Notes: generated by a model from the sequence alone, not told the origin. Shown: positions 49,815 through 58,628, numbered from the stretch's first letter. The stretch: 64,000 nt of DNA from Faucicola tetraodonis (GCA_032017425.1 DALZPW010000007.1); one strand, 5' to 3'. A program made the numbers and translations.

Positions 49815-51383
49815 ATGAATACTCTGTTTATTCATCCTTTTTTTCCGCAAAAATCCCTTTTTAAAGCTTACGATATTCGTGGTGATGTCACCTTATTTAC
49901 CGATGATTTTGTGTGGTCATTGGCAAGGGCGTTTGCCGAGCTCTTTGTCTATGCTCACCAAACGACAGCAACAACGCCAACGTTAGCGGTGAACAAGCCT
50001 ACGGTTGTCATCGGGTACGATGCTCGCCACCAAAGCCAAGAAATTGCCAAATGTATCGCCTATGCTTGCCAGCAAGCCGGTCTAGTGGTGCAGTGGTTGG
50101 GACTGACAACCACACCGATGATGGCATTTATGGCACAGCAATTTTCCGGTAATGGGCTGATGGTCACCGCCAGTCATTCGCAAAAGCATATCAATGGCAT
50201 TAAATGGCTCATCAATCATGAGTCGCCGAGCGGTGATGATGTGCAGCAGCTTTATGAGGCTTTAATTGGCTACAAAGCCATGGTACCTGATGACAGGCTT
50301 ATTGATGCCATCAGGCAAACTACTTATACAACGCCCAAGGATTTTTTTGCAACTTATATCCAGGCTATCGAGCAGGCTTTTACTCACATCAATCAAGCTA
50401 AACTCACTCAAACTACCTATTTTCATGCACCTCAGCAAATTGTCATCGACTGTATGCATGGTGCGACCAGTGACTTTGCCCAAACTTTATTTAGCCAGCT
50501 TGGCTATCGTTGCATCATGCTAAACGCCTCCCCCGATGGCAATTTTCCCCAAGGCAACCCAGACCCAACGCAATCCAATCGCTTGACGCAGTTAGCTCAA
50601 ACAGTCAAAGCTACAGGCTCAGATATCGGCTTGGCGTTTGATGGTGATGGCGATCGGGTGATGGTAATTGATGCACAGGGTCAGATGATTAGCCCTGACA
50701 ATTTGCTTTATCTACTCTCTCGCATTGCCATTGAAGAACTGCCCAGTACGCATACATCAACTGCTAAAAAAGTCATTTTTGATGTCAAATGCTCGCATCA
50801 TGTGCCCAATCTCATCGCTTCGCATGGCGCTGCCCCGATGATGACCAAAACTGGCAGTAGCTTGATGCGAAAGTCGCTACAAAACAAATCAGACAACGCG
50901 ATTTTTGCAGGTGAATTATCAGGGCATTTTATTTTTAACGATGGCTATTTTGTGCTACATGACGACGCCATGTATGCGGCTGCCCGCTTACTCAATTGGC
51001 TGAGCCATCAGCCTATCAGCCTTAACGATATCCTAGCGAGTTTGCCCATTTGTATTAGTACGGCAGATATGTACTTACCTATCGCCGATAACCATTATGG
51101 TCAAACCGTGATTGCTCGTATCACGGCACTGGGGAAAAAGCCGTTTAAACGGTTAAAATCCTCATTTGCGGTCAAAAATGTCAATACGATTGATGGGTTG
51201 CGCTTGGATTTTGCGGAGGGATTTGGTATTTTACGCAAGTCAAATACGGGCAGTTTTTTGACCGTGCGTTTTTCTGCCAATGACGTTGCTGAGCTGCGGC
51301 ATATTCAATCTATTTTTGTTGACTTATGCCGTACGATTGATGACAACCTTGCCGAACAAGTCGCACAAATTCAGCCTGTATAA
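49815..51383 (+). CDS. algC: Phosphomannomutase/phosphoglucomutase
   Basis: AlgC-type enzymes interconvert hexose 1- and 6-phosphates (mannose and glucose) for LPS core, exopolysaccharide and nucleotide-sugar synthesis. The 522-residue protein has FKAYDIRGDV near the start, the phosphoserine loop TASHSQKHINGIK (Ser120), the Mg-binding loop AFDGDGDRVMVID, the sugar-binding GELSGHFIFND loop and the phosphate-binding DGLRLDFAEGFGILRKSNTG. It is longer than P. aeruginosa AlgC (463) because of insertions in domain I and before the Mg loop. Its position between dut and argB supports the assignment. Confidence 0.93.
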   Translation: MNTLFIHPFFPQKSLFKAYDIRGDVTLFTDDFVWSLARAFAELFVYAHQTTATTPTLAVNKPTVVIGYDARHQSQEIAKCIAYACQQAGLVVQWLGLTTTPMMAFMAQQFSGNGLMVTASHSQKHINGIKWLINHESPSGDDVQQLYEALIGYKAMVPDDRLIDAIRQTTYTTPKDFFATYIQAIEQAFTHINQAKLTQTTYFHAPQQIVIDCMHGATSDFAQTLFSQLGYRCIMLNASPDGNFPQGNPDPTQSNRLTQLAQTVKATGSDIGLAFDGDGDRVMVIDAQGQMISPDNLLYLLSRIAIEELPSTHTSTAKKVIFDVKCSHHVPNLIASHGAAPMMTKTGSSLMRKSLQNKSDNAIFAGELSGHFIFNDGYFVLHDDAMYAAARLLNWLSHQPISLNDILASLPICISTADMYLPIADNHYGQTVIARITALGKKPFKRLKSSFAVKNVNTIDGLRLDFAEGFGILRKSNTGSFLTVRFSANDVAELRHIQSIFVDLCRTIDDNLAEQVAQIQPV

Positions 51384-51444
51384 ACACCGCTTGTAAAATC
51401 GCATTTTAAAAAACGTCTCTAGCAAAATTATATAAGGATTTGAA

Positions 51445-52341
51445 ATGGCATTAGATCTTGAGCAGGCCATGCATACCGCTGACGTATTGACCGAAGCACT
51501 ACCCTACATCCAGCGTTTTGAAGATAAAGTGATGGTGGTCAAATACGGCGGCAATGCTATGACTGATCCGATATTAGAGAGTTCTTTTGCCAGAGATATC
51601 GTCATGTTAAAGACTGTAGGCATTCATCCTGTGGTGGTCCATGGCGGCGGTCCACAAGTCGATAACTTGCTTAAAGAATTGGGGCGCAGCTCTGACCGCA
51701 TTGATGGCATGCGAGTGACCGATAAAGCCACCATGGATGTGGTGGAAATGGTACTTGGTGGTAGCGTCAACAAATCTATCGTCAATCTCATCAACAAACA
51801 CGGTGGTCGTGCTATTGGCTTAACGGGTAAAGATGCCAGTCTCATTCGCGCTAAAAAATTACCGATGACCAAAACGGATGAACAAGGCAACCAACAACAA
51901 ATTGATTTGGGATTTGTGGGTGATGTGGTCAGCATCAATCGCGATGTGATTGATTTGATGATTGCCTCTAACTTTATTCCTGTCATCGCACCGCTTGGCG
52001 TGGATGATGAAGGCAATACTTACAATATCAATGCCGATGTGGTGGCGGGGAAAGTCGCTGAGTTCATGCTCGCGGAAAAACTGATTTTACTCACCAACAT
52101 CAAAGGGGTGCTTGATAAAGAAGGCAATGTTGCCACTGGACTTACCCCAAGCAAGGTGGATGAGATGATTGCCGATGGCACTATCTCTGGGGGCATGATT
52201 CCAAAAATCAGCTATGCACTAGAAGCGGTAAAAAACGGGGTAAAAAGTGCGGTGATTGTCGATGGTCGTGTTCCTCATGCGACTTTGCTAGAGGTCTTTA
52301 CCGATAAAGGCGTTGGCACCCTCATTAGCCGCCATCCTTGA
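51445..52341 (+). CDS. argB: Acetylglutamate kinase
   Basis: ArgB phosphorylates N-acetylglutamate, the second step of arginine synthesis. The 298-residue protein shows VMVVKYGGNAM (ATP phosphate loop), VVVHGGGPQVDNLLKELG, MRVTDKATMDVVEMVLGG, NINADVVAGKVAEFM and DGTISGGMIPKISYALEAV. The N-terminal helix ahead of the kinase fold (ALDLEQAMHTADVLTEALPY) marks the arginine-sensitive hexameric form, so feedback inhibition is expected. AAGGATTTG precedes the ATG. A terminator follows. Confidence 0.97.
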   Translation: MALDLEQAMHTADVLTEALPYIQRFEDKVMVVKYGGNAMTDPILESSFARDIVMLKTVGIHPVVVHGGGPQVDNLLKELGRSSDRIDGMRVTDKATMDVVEMVLGGSVNKSIVNLINKHGGRAIGLTGKDASLIRAKKLPMTKTDEQGNQQQIDLGFVGDVVSINRDVIDLMIASNFIPVIAPLGVDDEGNTYNINADVVAGKVAEFMLAEKLILLTNIKGVLDKEGNVATGLTPSKVDEMIADGTISGGMIPKISYALEAVKNGVKSAVIVDGRVPHATLLEVFTDKGVGTLISRHP

Positions 52342-52398
52342 AGTAGCTTTTGCGTCACTTATGTTTCTGAGTGGTTTTTGGGTTGCTTTTGGGTTAAT

Positions 52399-52425
52399 AA
52401 GCCGCTGATTCACGCGGTTTTTTTT
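52399..52425 (+). terminator. argB terminator
   Basis: AGCCGC and GCGGTT pair with one G-T wobble around an 8-base loop, followed by a run of eight T residues. Confidence 0.7.
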
Positions 52426-52533
52426 CGCTGATGATATGGGTCAAATATAGGATATATTTTAGTATTACAACACAAATGTAATTGGTATTTTTTCTAATTT
52501 TGACTATCATGACTATTTTATTTTGCAAATTTA

Positions 52534-52539
52534 TATAAT
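52534..52539 (+). promoter_or_regulatory. Predicted -10 element of the BLUF gene
   Basis: A perfect TATAAT with an ATGACT-like -35 at 19 bases lies about 75 bases before the BLUF ATG. A 6-bp inverted repeat (ATTACA / TGTAAT, 7-base spacer) at 52464-52482 may be a regulator site. Confidence 0.45.
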
Positions 52540-52615
52540 GTTGCAAGCGGCTGTAGCAGATAATAGCAATTATTTGGAATTCATATTCACGTACCACTTA
52601 CCAAGGACTATTGGG

Positions 52616-53122
52616 ATGTCACAAAAATACTTTATGGCTTATTGTAGTGAGATAACGCTGACTGCGGCGTTGAATCAACATACGTTTACCCAAATTCTGA
52701 ACCAATGTATTAAAAATAATGCCAGCTCTGGTATCACTGGTTTTTTGCTGTACGATGCCGGTAAGTTTTTTCAGTATTATGAAGGCGATGAGTTAGCGTG
52801 TGCAAACTTACTTCATGCTTTAAAACAAGATGATCGCCACACCCATATCAAACTCATTGGTCAAGGCTATATTTCAAACGCCGTATTTAACAACTGGTTT
52901 ATGGGCTGTTTTGATTTATCCAAGCATTCCTATCTCTTTAAACACCATGCTTTTATAGAATCATTTGATGTCTATAGTTGGGGAATGCAAGAAGTCGTTA
53001 AGCTGATTGATATCATGTCAGAGCAAAGAATCACTTACATCACGCCGCAAAAACCTATCAAATCACTGTTTAGTAAACGCTTTATGCGTATTCGAAATTT
53101 CACCCTGCCGTTTCAAGGTTAG
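52616..53122 (+). CDS. BLUF-domain blue-light photoreceptor (BlsA-like)
   Basis: The protein has 168 residues from the ATG at 52616, which has AAGGA upstream; a longer frame from 52523 starts before the predicted -10 element and is rejected. The BLUF domain fills residues 3 to about 100. FAD-site residues are in place: Tyr9 (AYCS), Asn35 (NASSGITG), Gln53 (KFFQYYEG), and Trp94/Met96 (FNNWFMG). It therefore should photocycle. The 65-residue C-terminal part is helical and carries no enzyme domain, as in the short BLUF proteins such as Acinetobacter BlsA, which act by binding partner proteins and affect motility and biofilm. The partner here is unknown; no EAL or regulator gene is adjacent. Confidence 0.92.
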   Translation: MSQKYFMAYCSEITLTAALNQHTFTQILNQCIKNNASSGITGFLLYDAGKFFQYYEGDELACANLLHALKQDDRHTHIKLIGQGYISNAVFNNWFMGCFDLSKHSYLFKHHAFIESFDVYSWGMQEVVKLIDIMSEQRITYITPQKPIKSLFSKRFMRIRNFTLPFQG

Positions 53123-53180
53123 TGGCTAATTTCAAATCTACTAAATCGGAAAGTTAAAACGATATTATTGCCACGCGTAA

Positions 53181-53210
53181 AAATAAAAAACCTATTGATA
53201 ACAATAGGTT
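53181..53210 (-). terminator. rnpB terminator
   Basis: The minus strand reads AACCTATTG-TTAT-CAATAGGTT, followed by TTTTATTTTT. It lies just after the RNase P RNA. Confidence 0.88.
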
Positions 53211-53221
53211 GATTAAAATAA

Positions 53222-53576
53222 GCATGGCAAACCGATAAGCCGGGTTCTGTCTAGGACGAACATTCATCTAGGCGTATCGTTACCAATACGCTCAAGCAAC
53301 CTACCCGTGTCCAACGCGGGCAACGCCATACGGACACCTATTTGGTCTTGCTACGAGTGGAGTTTACCTTGCCATGAACTGTTACCAGTCATGCGGTGGG
53401 CTCTTACCCCACCCTTTCACCCTTACCTTATTGCTAAGGCGGTCTACTCTCTGCTGCACTTGTCGTAGGCTTACGCCCCCCAGCCGTTAGCTGGCACTCT
53501 GCCCTGTGTAGCCCGGACTTTCCTCCCCTTACCCACTGTAAACAGGGGCAAGCAGCGTTCGTCTGGTCTGCCAAGG
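53222..53576 (-). ncRNA. rnpB: RNase P RNA, bacterial class A
   Basis: This is the catalytic RNA that trims tRNA 5' leaders. On the minus strand the P4/CR-I block GAGGAAAGTCCGGGCT is present, then AGAGTGCCAGCTAACGGCTG, the GTAAGGGTGAAAGGGTGGGG block with AGAGCCCACCG, and near the 3' end AGAACCCGGCTTATCGG. Length is about 355 bases. The 5' end is placed seven bases after TATAAT; the exact 3' end is uncertain by a few bases before the terminator. Confidence 0.95.
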
Positions 53577-53581
53577 CAAGC

Positions 53582-53610
53582 ATTATAGCAGGCTTTATCT
53601 ATTTAGTCAC
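53582..53610 (-). promoter_or_regulatory. rnpB: rnpB promoter
   Basis: On the minus strand GTGACT (53605-53610) and a perfect TATAAT (53582-53587) are separated by 17 bases. The -35 lies within the last codons of the upstream thioesterase gene. Confidence 0.8.
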
Positions 53611-54022
53611 GGTCAGCAGGCAACGCATACGTACCGACTGCATGCGCCACAGGTCTGTCATCACCTTCTGAATAAATCAATACATCGCCTACCGCAAGCG
53701 TGCGCCCGACTTTGATAAGCTGGCATTTGGCGATAAGGTTGGCTTGTGCAGAGGGTTTTCGCAGAAAAGACACATTAAGATTGGTAGTCACTGCCAATGG
53801 TACGATACCGATTTCGCCCAAAATAGCCACATATAGCGCAACATCAGCCACTTTCATCATCACAGGCCCTGATACCGTACCACCCGGTCGTAATTCATCG
53901 TCACCAATAAGATGTGACACAATTGCTTGCCCGTTACCCACCGATTCGATGTGGCAGTTGGCTTGGGGGAAAGATTGCTTCAGAAAAGCACTCAGTTCTG
54001 CTTTATTGGCGGGCATAGACAT
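53603..54022 (-). CDS. PaaI-family hotdog thioesterase
   Basis: The 139-residue protein is a single hotdog domain. The long central helix is in GGTVSGPVMMKVADVALYVAIL, and TTNLNVSFLRKPSAQANLIA, LIKVGRTLAVGDVLIY and VAHAVGTYALP follow the usual order. RPGGTVSGP replaces the HGG motif, and the Asp in KVADVALY occupies the catalytic acid position. Substrate is probably an acyl-CoA, not identified. It lies upstream of rnpB, whose promoter it overlaps, and downstream of the ferredoxin gene on the same strand. Confidence 0.87.
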   Translation of the reverse strand: MSMPANKAELSAFLKQSFPQANCHIESVGNGQAIVSHLIGDDELRPGGTVSGPVMMKVADVALYVAILGEIGIVPLAVTTNLNVSFLRKPSAQANLIAKCQLIKVGRTLAVGDVLIYSEGDDRPVAHAVGTYALPADRD

Positions 54023-54082
54023 TCCTTATCTATAATAGCTTTGTTAAAATTCGACGTTGTTAAAAATAGCGGTTATGAAAAT

Positions 54083-54349
54083 TTATTGACTAGTATTCTT
54101 AGTTTGGGTGATGCGCTCAAATTTGAGCATTAACTGCGCTGGCGTCTCCAGGTAATTCGGATCTTTGGGGATACAATCAGGTACAGGACAAAACAGCGAA
54201 CACTGCGGCTCATCAAAATGACCGACACACTCAGTACACAGCGCAGGGTCAATTTCATAAATCAACTCACCCACATAAATCGCATCGTTGGGGCAAAGGG
54301 GCTCGCAGACATCGCAGTTGATACATTCATCAGTGATTATTAATGCCAT
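54083..54349 (-). CDS. YfhL-type 2[4Fe-4S] ferredoxin
   Basis: The 88-residue protein starts at the ATG at 54349 (MALIITDECINC); an upstream TTG at 54370 is less likely. The first cluster motif is CINCDVCEPLCP. The second, CTECVGHFDEPQCSLFCPVPDC, is written here only to show the unusual spacing: an 8-residue loop lies between the second and third Cys, as in Allochromatium-type and YfhL ferredoxins. The C-terminal helix is typical too. These proteins have very low potentials. It lies after coaD on the same strand, the same pairing as in Pseudomonas. Confidence 0.92.
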   Translation of the reverse strand: MALIITDECINCDVCEPLCPNDAIYVGELIYEIDPALCTECVGHFDEPQCSLFCPVPDCIPKDPNYLETPAQLMLKFERITQTKNTSQ

Positions 54350-54392
54350 AGCTTTTAAAACGTTTACCAAGAAACGTTTATTTTACCACGAC

Positions 54393-54917
54393 TTACCAAC
54401 CCTGTTGTTTTTTTCGTTCAAATGCCTCTTCGACACACGGCGGTACAAATTTACTCACATCACCGTCTAATTTGCCAATTTCGCGCACCAGCGTTGAGGA
54501 GATAAAAGAATATTGCTGCGATGGGGTCAAAAACACCGCTTCAAAGTTTGGGTCTAGTTCACGATTGAGATTGGCAAGCTGAAATTCATACTCAAAATCT
54601 GACATCGCCCGCAATCCACGCAGTACACCTGTGGCTTGTTGATTTTTTGCCAAATCCACCAGCAACCCATCAAAGCCAATCACCGATATATTGCTCAAAT
54701 CTTTATCATGACAGGCTTTTTCTACCAGTCCAATCCGTTCCTCTAAAGTAAATAACGGTTTTTTATGATGACCAATCGCCACCGCGACAATTACCTCATC
54801 AAAAAGGCGGCAAGCGCGCTTAATCAAATCAAGGTGCCCTTTGGTAATCGGGTCAAATGTACCCGGATAGATAATTTTAGTATAAGGGTTTGCAATTGGC
54901 TGGCTGGCTGCTGACAT
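54393..54917 (-). CDS. coaD: Phosphopantetheine adenylyltransferase
   Basis: CoaD makes dephospho-CoA from 4'-phosphopantetheine and ATP, the next-to-last step of CoA synthesis. The nucleotidyltransferase motif is IYPGTFDPITKGHLDLIKRA (with the T/HxGH-type KGH), and the other site is RGLRAMSDFEYEFQLA, then SSTLVREI. The length is 174 residues; the first 12 (SAASQPIANPYT) are an extra extension compared with the usual 160. The protein is a hexamer in relatives. Confidence 0.96.
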   Translation of the reverse strand: MSAASQPIANPYTKIIYPGTFDPITKGHLDLIKRACRLFDEVIVAVAIGHHKKPLFTLEERIGLVEKACHDKDLSNISVIGFDGLLVDLAKNQQATGVLRGLRAMSDFEYEFQLANLNRELDPNFEAVFLTPSQQYSFISSTLVREIGKLDGDVSKFVPPCVEEAFERKKQQGW

Positions 54918-55337
54918 GGCTGTCTCTTTATGATAAATAATGCGCTATTTGGTGCTAACAATATGATTAAAACAAAGATTGCTAGTTTGTTGCTAATCCT
55001 AGCAAAATTTGCCCCCAATTAACAATCAAATCTCACTATCAATTTGTGTTTAGCGTGTTATCATGACAGCTTTGCAGCCTTTTACCCAAAGCTTAATTAA
55101 AACTTAGGGTAAAGCCTAGCAATAAAAAACTTAGTAATCCAAAGCCCAATAATCAAAAACTTAAACTTAGTAATCAAAACCCAAGAATTGATTTATCGGG
55201 ATTTATCGCCATATTAAACGGCTTATCATACTGATTTATGGCAACACGATTCTTGTAATAAGATTATGGCAACAAAATTATTAACACACGCTGTGCAGCA
55301 TTGGGTATGTCCGCGATGTTGCAGCAAGGAAACCTAA
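54918..55337. other. Intergenic region between coaD and smpB
   Basis: No gene is supported. From about 55090 to 55190 there are degenerate direct repeats built on AAACTTAGTAATC-AAA-CCCA. A 10-base copy pair TTTACCCAAAGC / AGGGTAAAGC lies at about 55080-55117. The smpB promoter must lie here but no clear pair of elements was found. Confidence 0.5.
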
Positions 55338-55808
55338 ATGACTAAAAAACCAAAAATGCCTAGCCTGATTGCTAGCAACAAAAAAGCGCGTCACGAGTAT
55401 TTTATTGAAGAAAGCTTTGAAGCGGGGCTTGAGCTGCTCGGCTGGGAAGTCAAATCCATCCGTGCGGGTAAAATGCGTATCACCGAAAGCTATGTGATTT
55501 TTAGAGATGGTGAAGCCTTTTTGTTTGGCGCGCACATTCAGCCGCTGCTATCGGCATCGACTCACATTGTCGCTGACCCCCTTCGCACCCGTAAGCTACT
55601 GCTGCACCGCCGCGAGATTGATAAGCTCTTTGGCATGGTCAACCAAAAAGGTCATACCTGTGTGGCGCTTAAAGTGTACTGGAGTCATGGCCGCGTCAAA
55701 TGCGAAATTGCCCTTGCTAAGGGTAAAAAACTACACGATAAACGCGCCACCTTAAAAGAGCGTGATTATCAACGCGAAAAACAACGCGGACTGAAAAATC
55801 TTGTATGA
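55338..55808 (+). CDS. smpB: SsrA-binding protein SmpB
   Basis: SmpB binds tmRNA and delivers it to stalled ribosomes for trans-translation. The 156-residue protein has the OB-fold with ARHEYFIEESFEAGLELLGWEVKS (start of barrel), GRVKCEIALAKGKKLHDKR and the basic tail with DYQREKQRGLKN, which enters the mRNA channel. Conserved RTRKLLLHRREI is present. Its stop overlaps the cmoM start by four bases. tmRNA (ssrA) itself is not in the window. Confidence 0.98.
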   Translation: MTKKPKMPSLIASNKKARHEYFIEESFEAGLELLGWEVKSIRAGKMRITESYVIFRDGEAFLFGAHIQPLLSASTHIVADPLRTRKLLLHRREIDKLFGMVNQKGHTCVALKVYWSHGRVKCEIALAKGKKLHDKRATLKERDYQREKQRGLKNLV

Positions 55809-56596
55809 CGAACCAAGACCGCAATTTTGATGACATCAGCGCGCATTTTGAGAAAAAAATATACGGCGGCTTAAAAGGTGAAATTCGCCTTGCCGTGCTG
55901 CGCCATGATATCTTTGGCTGGGTAAAGTCATGGCAACAGACACAAACCCGACCGCTTCGCGTATTGGATGTTGGTGCAGGCTTGGCGCAAATCAGTATCG
56001 AACTTGCCAAAGACGGGCATGACGTCACCATCAATGACATCTCTGCCAATATGCTTGAGATTGCCAAACAAAACGCAGGCGAGGCGGCACAAAATATCAC
56101 CTGGCATACCTGCCCTTATCAGCAATTGGATGATAAATTAACCGGCAAATATGATTTAATCCTGTGTCATGCGGTGCTTGAGTGGTTGGCTGAGCCAAAA
56201 CTGATTATGGATTTTTTTGATCGGTGGCTTGTCGATGATGGCGCTGAAAAAGGGGTGCTATCGCTGTGTTTTTATAACCCTGCCAGCTTTGTGTACCGTA
56301 ACTTGGTGATGGGCAATTTTAATCTACTAAATAACAAAGATTTTAAAGCCGATAATGGCAGTTTGACGCCCAATCACCCGGTGGCAAAAGATGAGGTGAT
56401 TGCTTGGATTGGTGACCATCATTACCAAATCTTGCATACGTCAGGGTTACGGGTGTTTCATGATTATTCACCGCTCAAGCGTGGTGGACATACCAATCCA
56501 CAAGCGGTAATTGATATGGAAGTCGCCTATAGCGGACAAGACCCTTATAAATGGCTAGGGCGTTATTTGCATTTTTTGGTGAGCAAAGCTAATTAG
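55805..56596 (+). CDS. cmoM: tRNA 5-carboxymethoxyuridine methyltransferase
   Basis: CmoM methylates 5-carboxymethoxyuridine (cmo5U) at the tRNA wobble position to mcmo5U using SAM. The sequence closely follows E. coli CmoM throughout its 263 residues: DRNFDDISAHFEKKIYG at the start, the SAM motif RVLDVGAGLAQISIELAKDG, LILCHAVLEWLAEP, LSLCFYNPASFVYRN, GNFNL, LRVFHDYSP and the final YKWLGRYLHFLVSK. The older annotation is SmtA. It is translationally coupled to smpB by an ATGA overlap and converges with the next gene, with a 4-base overlap of ends. Confidence 0.92.
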   Translation: MTNQDRNFDDISAHFEKKIYGGLKGEIRLAVLRHDIFGWVKSWQQTQTRPLRVLDVGAGLAQISIELAKDGHDVTINDISANMLEIAKQNAGEAAQNITWHTCPYQQLDDKLTGKYDLILCHAVLEWLAEPKLIMDFFDRWLVDDGAEKGVLSLCFYNPASFVYRNLVMGNFNLLNNKDFKADNGSLTPNHPVAKDEVIAWIGDHHYQILHTSGLRVFHDYSPLKRGGHTNPQAVIDMEVAYSGQDPYKWLGRYLHFLVSKAN

Positions 56597-57759
56597 TAAT
56601 AACCCGCTTGCTGCATTGAATCGACTGCCAGCGCTTGTCTTTCGCCATAAAACCTCACAGGTATCGGGCTGACTTCAATATCCCCCCAAGATTTGAGTAA
56701 TACCGAGGCTTCGGCATTGGGGTCAATCGGAAAGGTGTTACTTAAACTGGCATACAGCGATTGCTGATCTTTGGCAGCCAGCCATTCAATCAGCCCTAAA
56801 GCTAGCTCGGTATGCTTGGCAGCATGCGCAATGGCAACCCCTGTGATGTTGGTACTGACGCCGCCGTAGCCCTTATTGATCCATTTGATTTTAATCGGGG
56901 TATCGGGATGCGCTTGCAGATAGCGTCCGTAGTGGTTGCTGTTGACCAGACCGATTTGGCATTTACCGCTTTCTATGGCCTTTAGCACTTCACTGTCATC
57001 CAGCAGCACAGGGACACTTAGATTGGCAAGCCAACCTTGCATCACTTCTTGGGTGCGTTTATCGCCTAGATTATTGATGAGATTGACCACCAGTGACTGA
57101 TTAGGGATATATTTGCCTTGGCTTAGGCACAGTTTTTGTGACCATTTTAGTTTAGACAAGTCGGCATAGCTTGAGATATCATTGGTATGGAGTACACGAC
57201 TATCATACACTGCGGTACGCGCGTAGCTAGATAACGCAATCCAATTGCCATCAGGATCACGGTAACGCTCTGGGACATGCGCCACTGCTTTTTCGGCATT
57301 AAAGGGTTGTAACAACCCTTCTTCGACTGCGGTACTAAAAACACCCGCATCTTCAGTCAAAATCACATCCGCAGGGCTATTGGCACCCTCTGCTTTTAAC
57401 CGTGCCAAAATTGACATTGGTTCATCTTGCACGATATGAATCGGCACATTGATTTGCCTAGCATAGCTAGTTAATAACGGCTCAAGCGCCGCTTTGTCAA
57501 TGGAGGTGTAAATCGTGAGTTGATTGGGCACTGCTGCAGTGGTACTCGCAATACTTGCATTTGGCGTCGCACTGGTATTACTAGCATTATTGCCATTAGT
57601 GGTCGAAGCCGATTGTGACGTTGTGGATGGCGGCGCCGATGACGGGCTACAGGCACTTAACGCACCCGATATACTCACCAAGGCAATTAACAAAGCGCTG
57701 ATGGCTGATGATTGCGCATTGACATTGGTACGCACCTTATGACCCATCATACAATCCAT
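56593..57759 (-). CDS. Periplasmic iron-type ABC transporter binding lipoprotein (FutA/FbpA-like), orphan
   Basis: This is a class II extracellular binding protein of about 388 residues. The start is uncertain (ATG 57759 used; a TTG at 57780 and ATGs at 57750 and 57747 are possible). A signal peptide ends in a lipobox, SGALSAC. After it there is a 45-residue Ser/Thr/Asn/Ala-rich linker, then the fold: TIYTSIDKAALEPLLTSY, PADVILTEDAGVFSTAVEEG, ERYRDPDGNWIALSSYART, GLVNSNHYGRYLQAHP, and NITGVAIAHAAKHTELAL. Residue pattern fits ferric ion binding proteins with Tyr ligands. No permease or ATPase gene is adjacent, so partners must be encoded elsewhere. It could bind another anion-linked substrate. 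Confidence 0.85.
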   Translation of the reverse strand: MDCMMGHKVRTNVNAQSSAISALLIALVSISGALSACSPSSAPPSTTSQSASTTNGNNASNTSATPNASIASTTAAVPNQLTIYTSIDKAALEPLLTSYARQINVPIHIVQDEPMSILARLKAEGANSPADVILTEDAGVFSTAVEEGLLQPFNAEKAVAHVPERYRDPDGNWIALSSYARTAVYDSRVLHTNDISSYADLSKLKWSQKLCLSQGKYIPNQSLVVNLINNLGDKRTQEVMQGWLANLSVPVLLDDSEVLKAIESGKCQIGLVNSNHYGRYLQAHPDTPIKIKWINKGYGGVSTNITGVAIAHAAKHTELALGLIEWLAAKDQQSLYASLSNTFPIDPNAEASVLLKSWGDIEVSPIPVRFYGERQALAVDSMQQAGYY

Positions 57760-57947
57760 CACATCACTTGCTTTCAACACAGCTTAACCTTCTTCAACAG
57801 CTTTGCCTGACCATCGCTCAATGGATGATGGCTAAATACATCATCGCTCAATAGAGCGCCTAAAAAACTTTGGATGATTATAGCATTTTGCCCCAAGATA
57901 ATTCTTAAAAAAACTTTGAATTGACGGGTTTTTAACCCTAGTTTGTC

Positions 57948-58628
57948 TCAACAATTTTTTGTATGCAAAAAATGCCCTTGTTGCAAAAAGTGATGGATTT
58001 GCATCGCTACTTCATCATTTATCAGTAATCCCGTATGAGACGCATTGACGGTGATATGGTCTTTGGCAGCAGCAAGCTGGGTTTCATGCACAAATACCGT
58101 GCCGTCATTGGGCTGCAGATGCGGCTCAAGCTTGGTAAGCTCACGGTTACGGGGTAATACCACTTTGCCAAGCCCCACCGAACGAACCCCCGCAATACTA
58201 CCTAGCTGTACTTCATCGTTGAGTGCAGGCGCATTGCCATCAAGCCCCTGCAGATACGAGCGACCGACGAATTTTGGCAGGATTTTGACGATGTTATTGG
58301 CACTGATGCTGCCATTATGCGGCGTCCCAAGTGTCACACAGCGAGTAATCTGCCACTGTGGATAGCGCTGCAAAAAGTCTCGAATGACCAACCCACCCAG
58401 ACTATGACCGACCAAATAAATAGGCACACCCGCTTTTTCATGTTTGGTCAGCCAGCGGTGCAAACGGCGGCTATGGTTGGCAAGATTATGCGCGACGCTA
58501 AAATACCCAAACCTATGACACTCGTAGCCGAGTTTGGTGAGTTTTTTGGCAAGCGGTCGCATCGCCCAGGCATGCATGTGTAAACCATGAATGAGGATGA
58601 CAAGCGGTTTGGGTTGGCGTTTTATCAT
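57948..58628 (-). CDS. Lipase-like alpha/beta hydrolase
   Basis: The 226-residue protein has VILIHGLHMHAWAM (oxyanion loop) and VGHSLGGLVIRDFL (nucleophile Ser near residue 95). The acid is probably in NDGTVFVHET (Asp near 174) and His is in NASHTGLLIND (near 197). VTLGTPHNGS after the nucleophile is typical of the triacylglycerol lipase/PGAP1-like group. It has no signal peptide, so it acts in the cytoplasm. The substrate is unknown. Monocistronic, divergent from the rhomboid gene. Confidence 0.86.
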   Translation of the reverse strand: MIKRQPKPLVILIHGLHMHAWAMRPLAKKLTKLGYECHRFGYFSVAHNLANHSRRLHRWLTKHEKAGVPIYLVGHSLGGLVIRDFLQRYPQWQITRCVTLGTPHNGSISANNIVKILPKFVGRSYLQGLDGNAPALNDEVQLGSIAGVRSVGLGKVVLPRNRELTKLEPHLQPNDGTVFVHETQLAAAKDHITVNASHTGLLINDEVAMQIHHFLQQGHFLHTKNC

